Of a DNA stretch of 64,000 nucleotides, positions 8,496-16,945 are shown piece after piece (position 1 is the stretch's first letter; every line of letters starts with the position of its first letter). The notes beneath the pieces were generated by a model that made no database searches, was not told the origin of the DNA, and saw nothing but the letters and a program-made list of their open reading frames with translations. The DNA is taken from contig CAZYAN010000008.1 in NCBI GenBank assembly GCA_964645585.1, positions 1 through 64,000 on the forward strand, read 5' to 3'. The translations under genes were made by a program, and so were the position numbers. Source of the stretch: DATGSL01 sp964645585. Lineage in GTDB: Bacteria > Verrucomicrobiota > Verrucomicrobiia > Opitutales > T3Sed10-336.

Positions 8496-8714
8496 ATGAA
8501 TAATGAAAAGGCAATTCGACGGCTCGCGGGGAGCGTCGTCCTCGTCAGCGTGCTGTTAACTTGGCTGGTAAACCCCTGGTGGCTGCTGCTGGCGGTGTTC
8601 GTTGGGGCGAACCTGATCCAGTCGTCGTTCACCGGCTTTTGTCCGGCGGCGATTCTTATGCGAAAGTGCGGCGGCGGAAGGAAGAGTTCAAGCTGCCGCG
8701 GCTCCTCGAGCTGA
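8496..8714 (+). CDS. DUF2892 small inner-membrane protein
   Basis: A 72-residue protein with two hydrophobic helices (about 10-25 and 28-45) separated by a short turn, followed by SSFTGFCPAAILMRK. The turn with GFCP after the second helix is the hallmark of DUF2892 (the membrane part of YgaP-like rhodanese proteins), where the Cys is often linked to sulfur chemistry. The C-terminal tail is Cys/Ser-rich. A good ribosome-binding site (GGGAG) precedes ATG 8496. It is the first gene of the efflux operon; DUF2892 genes often sit next to ArsR regulators and sulfide or metal resistance genes. Confidence 0.82.
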   Translation: MNNEKAIRRLAGSVVLVSVLLTWLVNPWWLLLAVFVGANLIQSSFTGFCPAAILMRKCGGGRKSSSCRGSSS

Positions 8715-8741
8715 GGCGGTTCGGAAATACGGGCTAAAGCG

Positions 8742-10121
8742 ATGAATGGCAGAAGGGAGTTTGCATTCGCGCGGAGCTGGAGGCTGCAGGCGCTCTTGAA
8801 AACCGCGGCACCGCTCATCTGCTTGACCGCGGCGGTCACCACTGCCGGCGCTTCAGCGGAAGGCGGCCGGTCTGATCGGATTTGGACGATCCCCGGCGCG
8901 GTGGATTTCGCCTTGGAGAACAATCCCGACGCGGCGATCGCGCGCGCGCGGCTGGTGGCCGCGCAAGCCGATTTGGAACGGGCAAAAGCGGCTTACGCGC
9001 CGACGGTTTCGGTCGGATCGAGTTATGAGGGCACCAACAGTGCCGGAAGGGCCTTCGGGTGGATTCTGAATCAAGGGGCGTTTGAGCCGGGATTGAATTT
9101 CAATCGGCCTGGAACGACAGATAATTGGAACGTCTACGCGATGGTGACTTGGTCACTGTATGACGGCGGGCGCCGAGCCGGAACGCGGGCGGCTGCCCGG
9201 GCGCTGTCGGAAGCGGAGGCGGCGCGCCGGGAAGCGGTGCGTCAGGAAATCGCGTTCGGAGTCGTCCGGTCGATGCTCGAGATCGGGCGCGCGGATGAAA
9301 TCGTGCGCGGCGTCGACGCCCGCCTCCGTGCGCTGGGAGAAGCCGTCAAAGTGGCGGAGGCGCGGGTTGCACGAGGTGCTTTGCTGGAATCCGACGCGTT
9401 GCACATCCGTGTCGAGCGGGCGGAAGTGGAGGAGGACCTGGTTCGAGCTCGTCACGCGGCATCCTTGGCCCGACGAGCTTTTGTTCACCTGCTCGGTTTG
9501 TCTTACAGCGAGCCCGTGCTGGAGATCGGCGAAGTCGCGAGATGGATCCCGTCTCCCGATATCGTCAAACCTGACCGGCCGGAGATGAAAGCGGTTCGGC
9601 ATCAGCGTGACGCGAGCGCGGGCGAAGTCGAGGCGGCCCGGGGCGAGCGCCGCCCGCGGATCGATCTTTTTGGACGCCTCGACCGAGATAAAGGCTGGGA
9701 AACCGGCAGGGGCGAAGATTCCTGGTCGGCCGGCATTTCGGTTACCTACGATCTTTGGGATGGCGGCGCGGCCGATGGCGGCATCCGTGCCGCGAATGCA
9801 CGCCGCAGCGAGGCAATCGAGACCGAACGAAAGATCGCACTGGCGATCGAAGACGAAGTGGAACGCGCCCGCCTGGCGCTCGATGAGGCGCAAGCGCGGC
9901 TGGAGGTGGCCGGGGAGGCGGTGCGATTGGCCGAAGAGAATGCTCGTTTGGCGCGGCAGCGGTTCGAGGAGGGGGCTTTGCTGAGCACCCAGCTGACCGA
10001 AGCCGAGGCCGGACTGACCGAAGCGCGCGTGCGCCGTGCCGTGGCTGAAACCGACGTCGGAGTCTCGACGGCCGCACTCCGGCGGGCGCTGGGACTCTTC
10101 CCGATCGCGAGCGAAAGATAA
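8742..10121 (+). CDS. TolC-family outer-membrane efflux protein
   Basis: The outer-membrane channel of a tripartite pump. After a long signal peptide (ends about ...TAGASAEG) come two repeats of the TolC fold: VDFALENNPDAAIARARL with WSLYDGG, and the second half with SVTYDLWDGG and long Ala/Glu/Arg helices such as EENARLARQRFEEGALL. The tandem YDGG/WDGG turns before the periplasmic helices are typical. With 459 residues the length is normal for the family. It is followed by the adaptor and the pump genes in the same direction, so all three components of one efflux complex are present. Confidence 0.92.
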   Translation: MNGRREFAFARSWRLQALLKTAAPLICLTAAVTTAGASAEGGRSDRIWTIPGAVDFALENNPDAAIARARLVAAQADLERAKAAYAPTVSVGSSYEGTNSAGRAFGWILNQGAFEPGLNFNRPGTTDNWNVYAMVTWSLYDGGRRAGTRAAARALSEAEAARREAVRQEIAFGVVRSMLEIGRADEIVRGVDARLRALGEAVKVAEARVARGALLESDALHIRVERAEVEEDLVRARHAASLARRAFVHLLGLSYSEPVLEIGEVARWIPSPDIVKPDRPEMKAVRHQRDASAGEVEAARGERRPRIDLFGRLDRDKGWETGRGEDSWSAGISVTYDLWDGGAADGGIRAANARRSEAIETERKIALAIEDEVERARLALDEAQARLEVAGEAVRLAEENARLARQRFEEGALLSTQLTEAEAGLTEARVRRAVAETDVGVSTAALRRALGLFPIASER

Positions 10122-10156
10122 AATAATTAGGAGGAACGCCGGAGGAAAAATACGAA

Positions 10157-11257
10157 ATGAATACGCGAAAAGGAGCGAGGAGCTTGTGTTTCGACGCCGC
10201 CAGGGCGCAGAGAATTCTTGGAAGACCCTGGGTCGCGGCGGTCGTGATTTCCGTCGTTGTTCTGGCTGGATGCGGCCGTGAAAAGCAGATCTCCCCGAAA
10301 GGGCCTTCCGGCGCGGCGCCGATCCCGGTTTCGGCGGAGCGGGCGCGGGCGGTGTTGAAACCGGAGCTGATCGCGGTGCCTGGACAGGTGCGTCCGGTTC
10401 ATGAATTTGTCGTATCTTCGCGGATACAAGGAGCCATTGCCCGGGTGACGGTTGACTCGGGCGACCGGGTGGAGGCGGGCGATTTGCTCGTGGAGTTACG
10501 TTCCGCGGAACTGTCCGCGCGGGTTCGGCGGGCCGAAGTGGAGCTGGAGGCCGCGACGCTGGAGCTGAATCGCGTTGCCGGATTGGCCGGGTCGAACGCG
10601 GCGACCGCGCAGGAGCTGGAAGTCGCCGAAGCGCGCCATCGCGCGGCTCAGGCGGCCCTCGAGGAGGCGGAGATTTTCGAAAGTTATGCCGCGGTTCGCG
10701 CGCCGTTCCCGGGCACGGTCATTCGCCGGCGCGCGGAACCAGGCGACTTGGTTCTGCCGGGTCAGCCGCTTCTCGAGTTGCAATCGGCGGCCGGCTATCG
10801 GCTGGAAGCGGGAATCCCCGAATCGCTGGCAGGAACCGTTGCGTTGAACGAAACGATCGCGTTCGCGCTCGATCACCCGGAGATCACCGGTGAAGCGGTT
10901 GTTTCGGAGATCGAACCCGCGGCCGACCCGGTGACGCGCACCGTTTTGGTCAAAGCCGACCTTCCAGCGGGCGCATCCGTCCATGCGGGGCAGTTTGGAC
11001 GATTGCTTGTTCCTGGTGAGAAAGCCCGGTCGATCACGCTCCCTGAAACGAGTGTCGTGCAACGAGGGCAGCTCGAGTATGTATTTGTTGTATCCGAAAG
11101 CCGGGCACACTTGCGACTGGTCCGGACCGGAGGTTTGTCCAAAGGTTCGATCGAAATTCTTGCCGGTCTTGATGACGGGGAGGCGGTGATCGTTGAGCCG
11201 CCTGACGGACTGCGCGACGGTGCCGCTGTTGAAACGAAGATTTCCGGGACCCAATGA
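10157..11257 (+). CDS. RND efflux periplasmic adaptor lipoprotein (MFP/HlyD family)
   Basis: The membrane fusion protein that links the inner-membrane RND pump to TolC. The N-terminal hydrophobic segment ends in a lipobox (VVVLAGC, Cys at about 39), so the mature protein is predicted to be lipid-anchored. The biotinyl-lipoyl-like domain is split around a helical hairpin: IARVTVDSGDRVEAGDLLVEL before it and YAAVRAPFPGTVIRRRAEPGDLV after it, the typical MFP arrangement. A beta-barrel and membrane-proximal domain follow. An AGGAGG-type sequence precedes the start. The gene overlaps the RND gene by 4 bp (ATGA), indicating translational coupling. Confidence 0.93.
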   Translation: MNTRKGARSLCFDAARAQRILGRPWVAAVVISVVVLAGCGREKQISPKGPSGAAPIPVSAERARAVLKPELIAVPGQVRPVHEFVVSSRIQGAIARVTVDSGDRVEAGDLLVELRSAELSARVRRAEVELEAATLELNRVAGLAGSNAATAQELEVAEARHRAAQAALEEAEIFESYAAVRAPFPGTVIRRRAEPGDLVLPGQPLLELQSAAGYRLEAGIPESLAGTVALNETIAFALDHPEITGEAVVSEIEPAADPVTRTVLVKADLPAGASVHAGQFGRLLVPGEKARSITLPETSVVQRGQLEYVFVVSESRAHLRLVRTGGLSKGSIEILAGLDDGEAVIVEPPDGLRDGAAVETKISGTQ

Positions 11258-14200
11258 GCGCCGCGAAGCCAGTCGTTCCGCGCGGTTTTGCCGGGAATGT
11301 CGCCGCGCGTTTTGTCGATTCGAAGCTGACGCCGCTTCTGATTCTTGCCGCTGTTCTGTTGGGCATCGCTTCAACGATGCTTCTTCCGCGGGAGGAAGAA
11401 CCGCAGATCCGGGCGCCGATGATTGATGTGTTCGTCAGCATGCCGGGGGCGAGCGCCCGCGAGGTGGCTGAACGCGTGACGCGTCCGATGGAGAAGCTGC
11501 TTTGGGAGATTCCGGGCGTTGAGTACATCTATTCGACATCGAGTCCCGGCCGCGCGATGGCGATCGTTCGGTTTGAGGTGGGCGAGGAGATGGAGGAAAG
11601 TCTCGTGCGGCTCAACCAGAAGATGCGGTCGAATTTTGATCGTATTCCGCCGGGCGCTTCGCGGCCGCTTATCAAACCGCGTTCGATTGATGACGTGCCC
11701 GTGCTGGCGCTGACGTTTCACAGTCGTATTCACGATCACCTGACGCTTCGGCGGGTGGCGTCGCAAGTGGATGAGTCGATCAGGCAGGTGCCGAATGTCG
11801 CGGAGACGACGCTCATTGGCGGCGCGCGCCGGGAAGTTCGCGTTCGGGTCGATCCGGTCCGGCTGGCGGCGCGTTCCCTGACCCTGGCGGATTTGCCCGC
11901 GGCGCTGCGTGAAGCGAATCGGCAGAGGATCGCCGGCGCGATGGTGCGCGAGAATCGTGAATACCTTGTGGAAACCGGCTCCTTCTTTCGCGACTCGCGG
12001 GAAGTGGCGCGAACGGTGATTGGGGTTCACGAGGGCCGCCCGGTATTTCTCGAGGACGTTGCGGAGGTCATCGACGGGGCGGAAGAGACGCGATCGTATG
12101 TGCTTTTCGGGCGCGGCGGACCGGGATCGGAGGAGATGCGGGAGGAGGCGGCGGTAACCATCGCGGTGGCGAAGCGTCCGGGGGCCAACGCGATCCGTGT
12201 TGTGGAGGATGTGATCGACAAGGTCGACGTGCTGAAGGGCAGTCTGATTCCAAATGAAATCGAGGTAAGCGTGACGCGCGATTACGGGGAGACGGCGGCG
12301 GAAAAATCGAACGAGCTCCTTTTTCACATGGGAATCGCTGTCTTCGGAGTCGCGCTGCTGATCTTGCTTTTCCTTGGGTGGCGGGAATCGCTGATCGTCC
12401 TTCTTGCGGTTCCGGCAACGCTCGGGCTGACGCTGGCGGTGTTCTATTTTTATGGATACACGCTGAATCGCATCACGCTTTTCGCGCTGATTTTCTCGAT
12501 CGGGATTCTGGTTGATGACGCGATCGTTGTGGTGGAAAACATCGTGCGTCACGTTCGCATGGAGAAGAACCGCGAGCGCGGCCTGGTGCCGATTATTGTC
12601 GAGGCGGTCAGCGAAGTCGGGAATCCGACTGTCCTCGCGACCTGGGCGGTAATCGCGGCCATTCTGCCGATGGCATTTGTCGGCGGATTGATGGGGCCGT
12701 ATATGCGGCCGATCCCGGTGGGCGCGACGGCGGCGATGATCTTTTCGCTGCTGATCGCGTTTGCGGTCACGCCGTGGGCGGCGAACCGGCTGCTGTTTTT
12801 CCGGCGGTCCCGGGAAAAGGCCGGTGATGCCGCGTCAAAAGAAAGCGTGCTGACCCGTGCGTACCGCGGATTCATGGCGCCGCTGCTCGCGCGCCGTTCC
12901 TGGCGGTGGGCGTTTCTTGGAGTGATTACCGCGCTGCTTGCCGGGGCGATGGCGCTGGTCGGAATCGGCTGGGTGCAGGTCAAGATGCTGCCGTTCGATA
13001 ACAAGAGCGAGTTCCAGGTGATTCTGGATATGCCGGAAGGCAGCAGTCTAGAGCAGACCGCGCGGGTGGCGCGTGAGATGGCCGAAGCAATTCGCGAGGC
13101 GCCGGAGGTGGCCGATTACCAGATCCACGCGGGAACGGCGGCGCCGTTTAACTTCAGCGGACTTGTCCGGCATTATTTTCTGCGGGAAGGATCGAATGTC
13201 GCGGACATTCAGGTGAACCTCGTCGGTAAAAAGGAACGCGTAAACCAGAGCCACGACATCGTGCTGCGCCTCCGGCCGCGGGTCGCCGAGGTGGCTGAGC
13301 GTTACGGCGCGGCGGTGACGCTGGCGGAAGTGCCGCCCGGGCCGCCGGTCGTGCAGACGCTTGTCGCGGAGATTTACGGACCGGCTGATGAGAGCCGGAT
13401 GAAGCTTGCGAAGGCGGTCCGGCGGATCATGGAGGAAACCCCCGGGGTTGTCGATATTGACTGGTCCATTGAGGCGGACCAGCCGAAACTCTTTTTCGAG
13501 CTCGATCGGGAGAAAGCGCTGCTGCACGGGGTGAGTCCGGAAGCGGTCGAGCGGACCGTCGGCATTGCCTTTTCCGGAGAGACCGCTGACCTGCTGCATT
13601 TGCCCGACGAGCGAGAGGACCTCCGGATCCGGGTGGAAGTGCCGCGGGAATTTCGGTCACATCCGGAAGACCTGCTGGCCTTGCGGGTGCGCGCGGATCA
13701 TGCCGAAGGCGCGCCGCTGGTGCCGCTCCGCGAACTGGGCGCGATCCGGCAGACGGCCGCCGACAAGAGCATTTACCACAAGAATCTGATGCCGGTGACC
13801 TATGTGACCGCCGACGTCGGCGGCGAGATTGAAAGCCCGGTTTATGCGATCGCGCGGATGAACCGGGAGATCGCGAAGCTCAACCGCGCCGATTTTGGCG
13901 GGACGGACGGGCGGGTGGAGATTTTTCACGCGAACCTTCCTTTTCACGATCTGGAGCCGGCGATCAAATGGGATGGCGAGTGGCACATCACGATCGAAGT
14001 TTTCCGCGATCTCGGGGCGGCGTTCATCGCGGTTTTGGTTTTGATCTACATCCTGATGGTCGGATGGTTCCGGTCCTTTGTCACGCCGCTGATCGTGATG
14101 GTCGCGATCCCGTTTTCTTTAATTGGGATCTTGCCGGCGCACGGGGCGATGGGGGCGTTTTTCTCGGCGACATCGATGATCGGCTTTATGGCTGGCGCAG

Positions 14201-14526
14201 GGATTGTGGTGCGGAACTCGATCATCCTCGTCGACTTTATTGAGCTGCGGCTGAAGGAAGGACAGAAACTCGCGGAAGCGGTAGTCGACGCCGGCGCGAT
14301 TCGGTTCCGCCCGATGCTGCTGACGGCGCTGGCGGTGGTTGTCGCGGCCGCGGTGATTTTGGCGGACCCGATTTTTCAGGGTCTGGCGATCGCGCTGATG
14401 GCTGGAGAAGTCGCTTCGCTGCTGATCAGCCGCATGGCGGTACCGGTTATTTATTACATGGTGAACGCGAAGGCGCCTTCGCGCATTACCGCGGAACCGG
14501 CGGGCGAAGGAGGAGACGGAGATTGA
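11254..14526 (+). CDS. RND-superfamily efflux transporter (HAE1-like)
   Basis: The proton-driven inner-membrane pump of the system, 1090 residues with 12 predicted transmembrane helices and two large periplasmic loops. The N-terminal half shows the TM4 signature GILVDDAIVVVEN with both proton-relay Asp residues, as in hydrophobe/amphiphile (HAE1) pumps and unlike the single-Asp pattern of heavy-metal pumps. The second half has GAGIVVRNSIILVDF in TM10, where AcrB-type pumps have Lys instead of Arg. Start ATG overlaps the adaptor stop. The last 41 bp overlap the convergent CPBP gene. Substrate cannot be told from sequence; the neighbouring ArsR and DUF2892 genes suggest a thiol, sulfur-species or metal stress link. 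Confidence 0.93.
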   Translation: MSAAKPVVPRGFAGNVAARFVDSKLTPLLILAAVLLGIASTMLLPREEEPQIRAPMIDVFVSMPGASAREVAERVTRPMEKLLWEIPGVEYIYSTSSPGRAMAIVRFEVGEEMEESLVRLNQKMRSNFDRIPPGASRPLIKPRSIDDVPVLALTFHSRIHDHLTLRRVASQVDESIRQVPNVAETTLIGGARREVRVRVDPVRLAARSLTLADLPAALREANRQRIAGAMVRENREYLVETGSFFRDSREVARTVIGVHEGRPVFLEDVAEVIDGAEETRSYVLFGRGGPGSEEMREEAAVTIAVAKRPGANAIRVVEDVIDKVDVLKGSLIPNEIEVSVTRDYGETAAEKSNELLFHMGIAVFGVALLILLFLGWRESLIVLLAVPATLGLTLAVFYFYGYTLNRITLFALIFSIGILVDDAIVVVENIVRHVRMEKNRERGLVPIIVEAVSEVGNPTVLATWAVIAAILPMAFVGGLMGPYMRPIPVGATAAMIFSLLIAFAVTPWAANRLLFFRRSREKAGDAASKESVLTRAYRGFMAPLLARRSWRWAFLGVITALLAGAMALVGIGWVQVKMLPFDNKSEFQVILDMPEGSSLEQTARVAREMAEAIREAPEVADYQIHAGTAAPFNFSGLVRHYFLREGSNVADIQVNLVGKKERVNQSHDIVLRLRPRVAEVAERYGAAVTLAEVPPGPPVVQTLVAEIYGPADESRMKLAKAVRRIMEETPGVVDIDWSIEADQPKLFFELDREKALLHGVSPEAVERTVGIAFSGETADLLHLPDEREDLRIRVEVPREFRSHPEDLLALRVRADHAEGAPLVPLRELGAIRQTAADKSIYHKNLMPVTYVTADVGGEIESPVYAIARMNREIAKLNRADFGGTDGRVEIFHANLPFHDLEPAIKWDGEWHITIEVFRDLGAAFIAVLVLIYILMVGWFRSFVTPLIVMVAIPFSLIGILPAHGAMGAFFSATSMIGFMAGAGIVVRNSIILVDFIELRLKEGQKLAEAVVDAGAIRFRPMLLTALAVVVAAAVILADPIFQGLAIALMAGEVASLLISRMAVPVIYYMVNAKAPSRITAEPAGEGGDGD

Positions 14527-15154
14527 GAAAATTGACGCCGGCGTGGAGGAGAATCGGGAAGACGATCGAGCCGGTCCAGATTTGCAGCCAGCCGAGGAGA
14601 AACCCCATCGCGCCGGCGAAGACCGGCCAGTAAAGCCATTGGCGATTGGGGGGGAAGTGGACGATTCCGAACGCGACCGAGGAGAGCCAGAGGCTGGTTT
14701 CCGGAAGAAGCCAGCCGCGGAAGAGGATCTCCTCGCCGACACCGCTGGCGAGCGCGACGGCTGCCGCCTGGAGCCACGTTAACTCGCCCAGCAGCCGTCG
14801 CATGTCGCGCGCGCTCGCCCGCAGGGAAGGCAGGTGTGTGTGCAGGATCCGGCTGAGGCTATGGACCGCCAAAATGATTGCGACCGTAGCGATGAGATGA
14901 ATCAGCCAGCCCGGTCCGGGTGTCGCGAGGGGATCAATTGAAAAGCTCGGCCGCCGCCACCAGATCAGCGCGAGGCCCGCGGCCGCCATCGTCAGATAAA
15001 AGAGGCTGATGAAGCGGACCGGGCCGTGATTCCGGCACAGCGCCGGCTGTCTGTTGCTCTCCGGCGGCGGAGGGCTGTTTGGGTGGGAGATCACTGGTGA
15101 AGCTGCAAAGTGGAGGCGGCCGCCTCGGGGGGCGGGCCGGCACGAATGCGCCAA
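14486..15154 (-). CDS. CPBP-family intramembrane metalloprotease
   Basis: A polytopic membrane protein with the CPBP (CAAX protease and bacteriocin-processing) motifs: GVGEEILFRGWLL (EExxxR motif), a His in AFGIVHF, and LLHAGVNFL (HxxxN) in the last helix. These residues form the catalytic site of the Rce1-like intramembrane glutamic proteases. Five or six hydrophobic helices follow a polar, Pro-rich N-terminus that looks unlike the rest, so the true start may be later than 15154; no better ATG with a ribosome-binding site is seen. Its 3' end overlaps the RND gene tail by 41 bp in convergent orientation. Substrate unknown. Confidence 0.8.
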   Translation of the reverse strand: MAHSCRPAPRGGRLHFAASPVISHPNSPPPPESNRQPALCRNHGPVRFISLFYLTMAAAGLALIWWRRPSFSIDPLATPGPGWLIHLIATVAIILAVHSLSRILHTHLPSLRASARDMRRLLGELTWLQAAAVALASGVGEEILFRGWLLPETSLWLSSVAFGIVHFPPNRQWLYWPVFAGAMGFLLGWLQIWTGSIVFPILLHAGVNFLNLRLLLRPPVPR

Positions 15155-15198
15155 CCGGCTAGAAGCGACTCGCGCTAACCGCTTCCGTCCGCGTTTCG

Positions 15199-16209
15199 TT
15201 AGCAGATGAGACTTTCGAAGTCGTCGAAGTTGGCGGTGAAGCCACCGGGAACGCCTTTGGCGATGACGGAGATCGCATCGTGCGAGTGAAGTGACTCGAG
15301 GTGGGAGCAGGCGACTTCAAAGTCGCGGATTCTCCGGTCAGCATCGAGCTGTTCGAAAAGCAAACGCGCGGCGTCTTCGACGAATTTCATCGAGGCCCCG
15401 TTGAGTTCCGCGAAGGCTTGTTCGTCCTCGCGCTTGACCATCACCTGGGTTTCCGTCTGGAGAGCGCGCAGGCAATGATGGTGCAAGTCCTCGATGGTGA
15501 CGGTTTCGCCCGGCTCGACCTCCGCGACCACCCGCGCCTTGCTTCGCTGGGAATGTGGTACCGAGAAAACGTTGCGGGTTTTCCTGGCGTGTTCCGCGAG
15601 CTCCGCCGAGCAAGGGCAAGCCGACGAGTAGACGAAGTCGAAATAGAGAAACGTCCGCAGCTGGTCGTTTCGATCGATCATGCCCTCATAAGCGCATGCG
15701 TAGTACTGATATCCTTCCAGCCCGCTGCGGAGGCTCATTTGGAGCATCGGATAAGAGAACCGGAGTTTGATCCGGGCTTCGAAACTGTTGAGCGATTTTT
15801 TGTAATACGTCAGGATCTCCTCGAGTTTGCGGAGAGAGAAGACCTCGTCCTTGTACTCGTAAAACGTCCGCATGATCCGGGACATATTGATCCCTTTCCG
15901 GTTGGCTTCCAAGGAGACGGATCCGGTCACGGATGTCTCAAGCGTCAGCGGCTCGCCATTTGCCGCGGCAAATTTGAGCGGCAGGCGAAAGTTGGAAATA
16001 CCGACCTGCTGGATGCCGACACGCGCGCCCTTAATCGTAGTGCTGTCGGCGTTCTGCATGTCAGGGAGACTTTGCTGATAGCCTGGCGTTACCACAAAGT
16101 GCGGGTCGTAGGCGCGCGCGGGCGCCGGTTCCGAAACCTTGCCGGCTGGCGGTCGCGGGTCGGCGTTATTCTTCGTTTCCTTCATTCCTTCGGTTACAGC
16201 CGTCTTCAT
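15199..16209 (-). CDS. folE2: GTP cyclohydrolase FolE2 (type IB)
   Basis: FolE2 converts GTP to 7,8-dihydroneopterin triphosphate, the entry step to folate, biopterin-like pterins and deazaguanines. The protein shows the conserved IQQVGISNFRLPLKF, SLEANRKGINMSRIMR and SSACPCSAEL (the metal-binding Cys motif of type IB enzymes), followed by HSQRSKARV. The ATG at 16209 overlaps the stop of the upstream PTPS gene by one base (TGATG), so the two are translationally coupled. The 336-residue length is a little longer than usual because of a polar N-terminal tail. FolE2 works with several divalent metals and often replaces zinc-dependent FolE under zinc limitation. Confidence 0.95.
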   Translation of the reverse strand: MKTAVTEGMKETKNNADPRPPAGKVSEPAPARAYDPHFVVTPGYQQSLPDMQNADSTTIKGARVGIQQVGISNFRLPLKFAAANGEPLTLETSVTGSVSLEANRKGINMSRIMRTFYEYKDEVFSLRKLEEILTYYKKSLNSFEARIKLRFSYPMLQMSLRSGLEGYQYYACAYEGMIDRNDQLRTFLYFDFVYSSACPCSAELAEHARKTRNVFSVPHSQRSKARVVAEVEPGETVTIEDLHHHCLRALQTETQVMVKREDEQAFAELNGASMKFVEDAARLLFEQLDADRRIRDFEVACSHLESLHSHDAISVIAKGVPGGFTANFDDFESLIC

Positions 16210-16691
16210 CAAAATCCGGTTCCTCCTCGGTACTCCGCGTAGTTGTTATCGGTCTCATGCAGGCGCACCGAATACAGCTTGCCCTGCTTGATGTGCGGCT
16301 CAAGTTGATTCCAAATCGCAATGACCAGGTTTTCGGTGGACGGAATGATTCCGTTCATGAAATCGACATCGCGGTTGAAGTTTTTGTGGTCGCACCGCGA
16401 GACGATGACCTCGTTGAGCAACTTCTTGAGCGTGGTCAGGTTGAGGGTGAATCCGGTCTGCGGATCCGGTTCGCCAAGAACGGAAACTTCAAGGGTGTAG
16501 TTGTGTCCGTGCCAGTGTTTATGATTGCACACGCCGTATTGCTCGATGTTCCATTCATCCGGCATTGCAGGATTGTGGAGCCGGTGGGCCGCGCAAAATT
16601 GCACCCGCCGTGTGACGAGCACCTGGCCCTTCAGGCTTCGCGCGCCGGCAGTGCTTGCTGGTTTCACTGGGTCTGCATCGGTGAATGACAT
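16209..16691 (-). CDS. 6-pyruvoyl/6-carboxy-tetrahydropterin synthase (PTPS/QueD family)
   Basis: A 160-residue COG0720 enzyme that acts on dihydroneopterin triphosphate, the product of FolE2 encoded just downstream. Zinc ligands are in CAAHRLHNP and WHGHNY; the catalytic Cys lies in CNHKHWHGH, i.e. Cys-x5-HGH. Cys-x5-HGH is the PTPS-II pattern described for tetrahydrobiopterin-type synthases, whereas QueD proper has Cys-x3-HGH. LDPQTGF-like (EPDPQTGFTLNL), CDHKNFN, STENLVIAIW and HETDNN also resemble the animal PTPS sequence closely. A QueD-like role in queuosine synthesis is still possible, because the family is known to be promiscuous. The N-terminal 25 residues are a polar extension. Confidence 0.9.
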   Translation of the reverse strand: MSFTDADPVKPASTAGARSLKGQVLVTRRVQFCAAHRLHNPAMPDEWNIEQYGVCNHKHWHGHNYTLEVSVLGEPDPQTGFTLNLTTLKKLLNEVIVSRCDHKNFNRDVDFMNGIIPSTENLVIAIWNQLEPHIKQGKLYSVRLHETDNNYAEYRGGTGF

Positions 16692-16700
16692 GACGCAGCA

Positions 16701-16728
16701 CTGTTAAGAAAATCTTGCACGCGGTCAA
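16701..16728 (-). promoter_or_regulatory. Possible promoter of the PTPS-folE2 operon
   Basis: On the minus strand TTGACC (16723-16728) is followed after 16 bp by TAACAG (16701-16706), just upstream of the PTPS start at 16691. The -35 is good, the -10 is weak (3 of 6). It would give a very short leader. Confidence 0.25.
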
Positions 16729-16945
16729 CTGCCCGCGCGGGCGCCCGTCTCGTGGGTTGTCGGTAAAGATCGGCATTTACAGGGCTGAATCGTGCCTTAC
16801 CGTTTATTCATCATCGGGTTGCTGGAAAATGTTGTTATTCGGCGGAGGCGGGTGGGCAACACGCTCACGAGCGCGGCTACAGAGCCGGTGCAGAAGGCCG
16901 AAAACTTGACGTGTCAGTGGGATAATCGTCTGCCGCTTAGTTATT

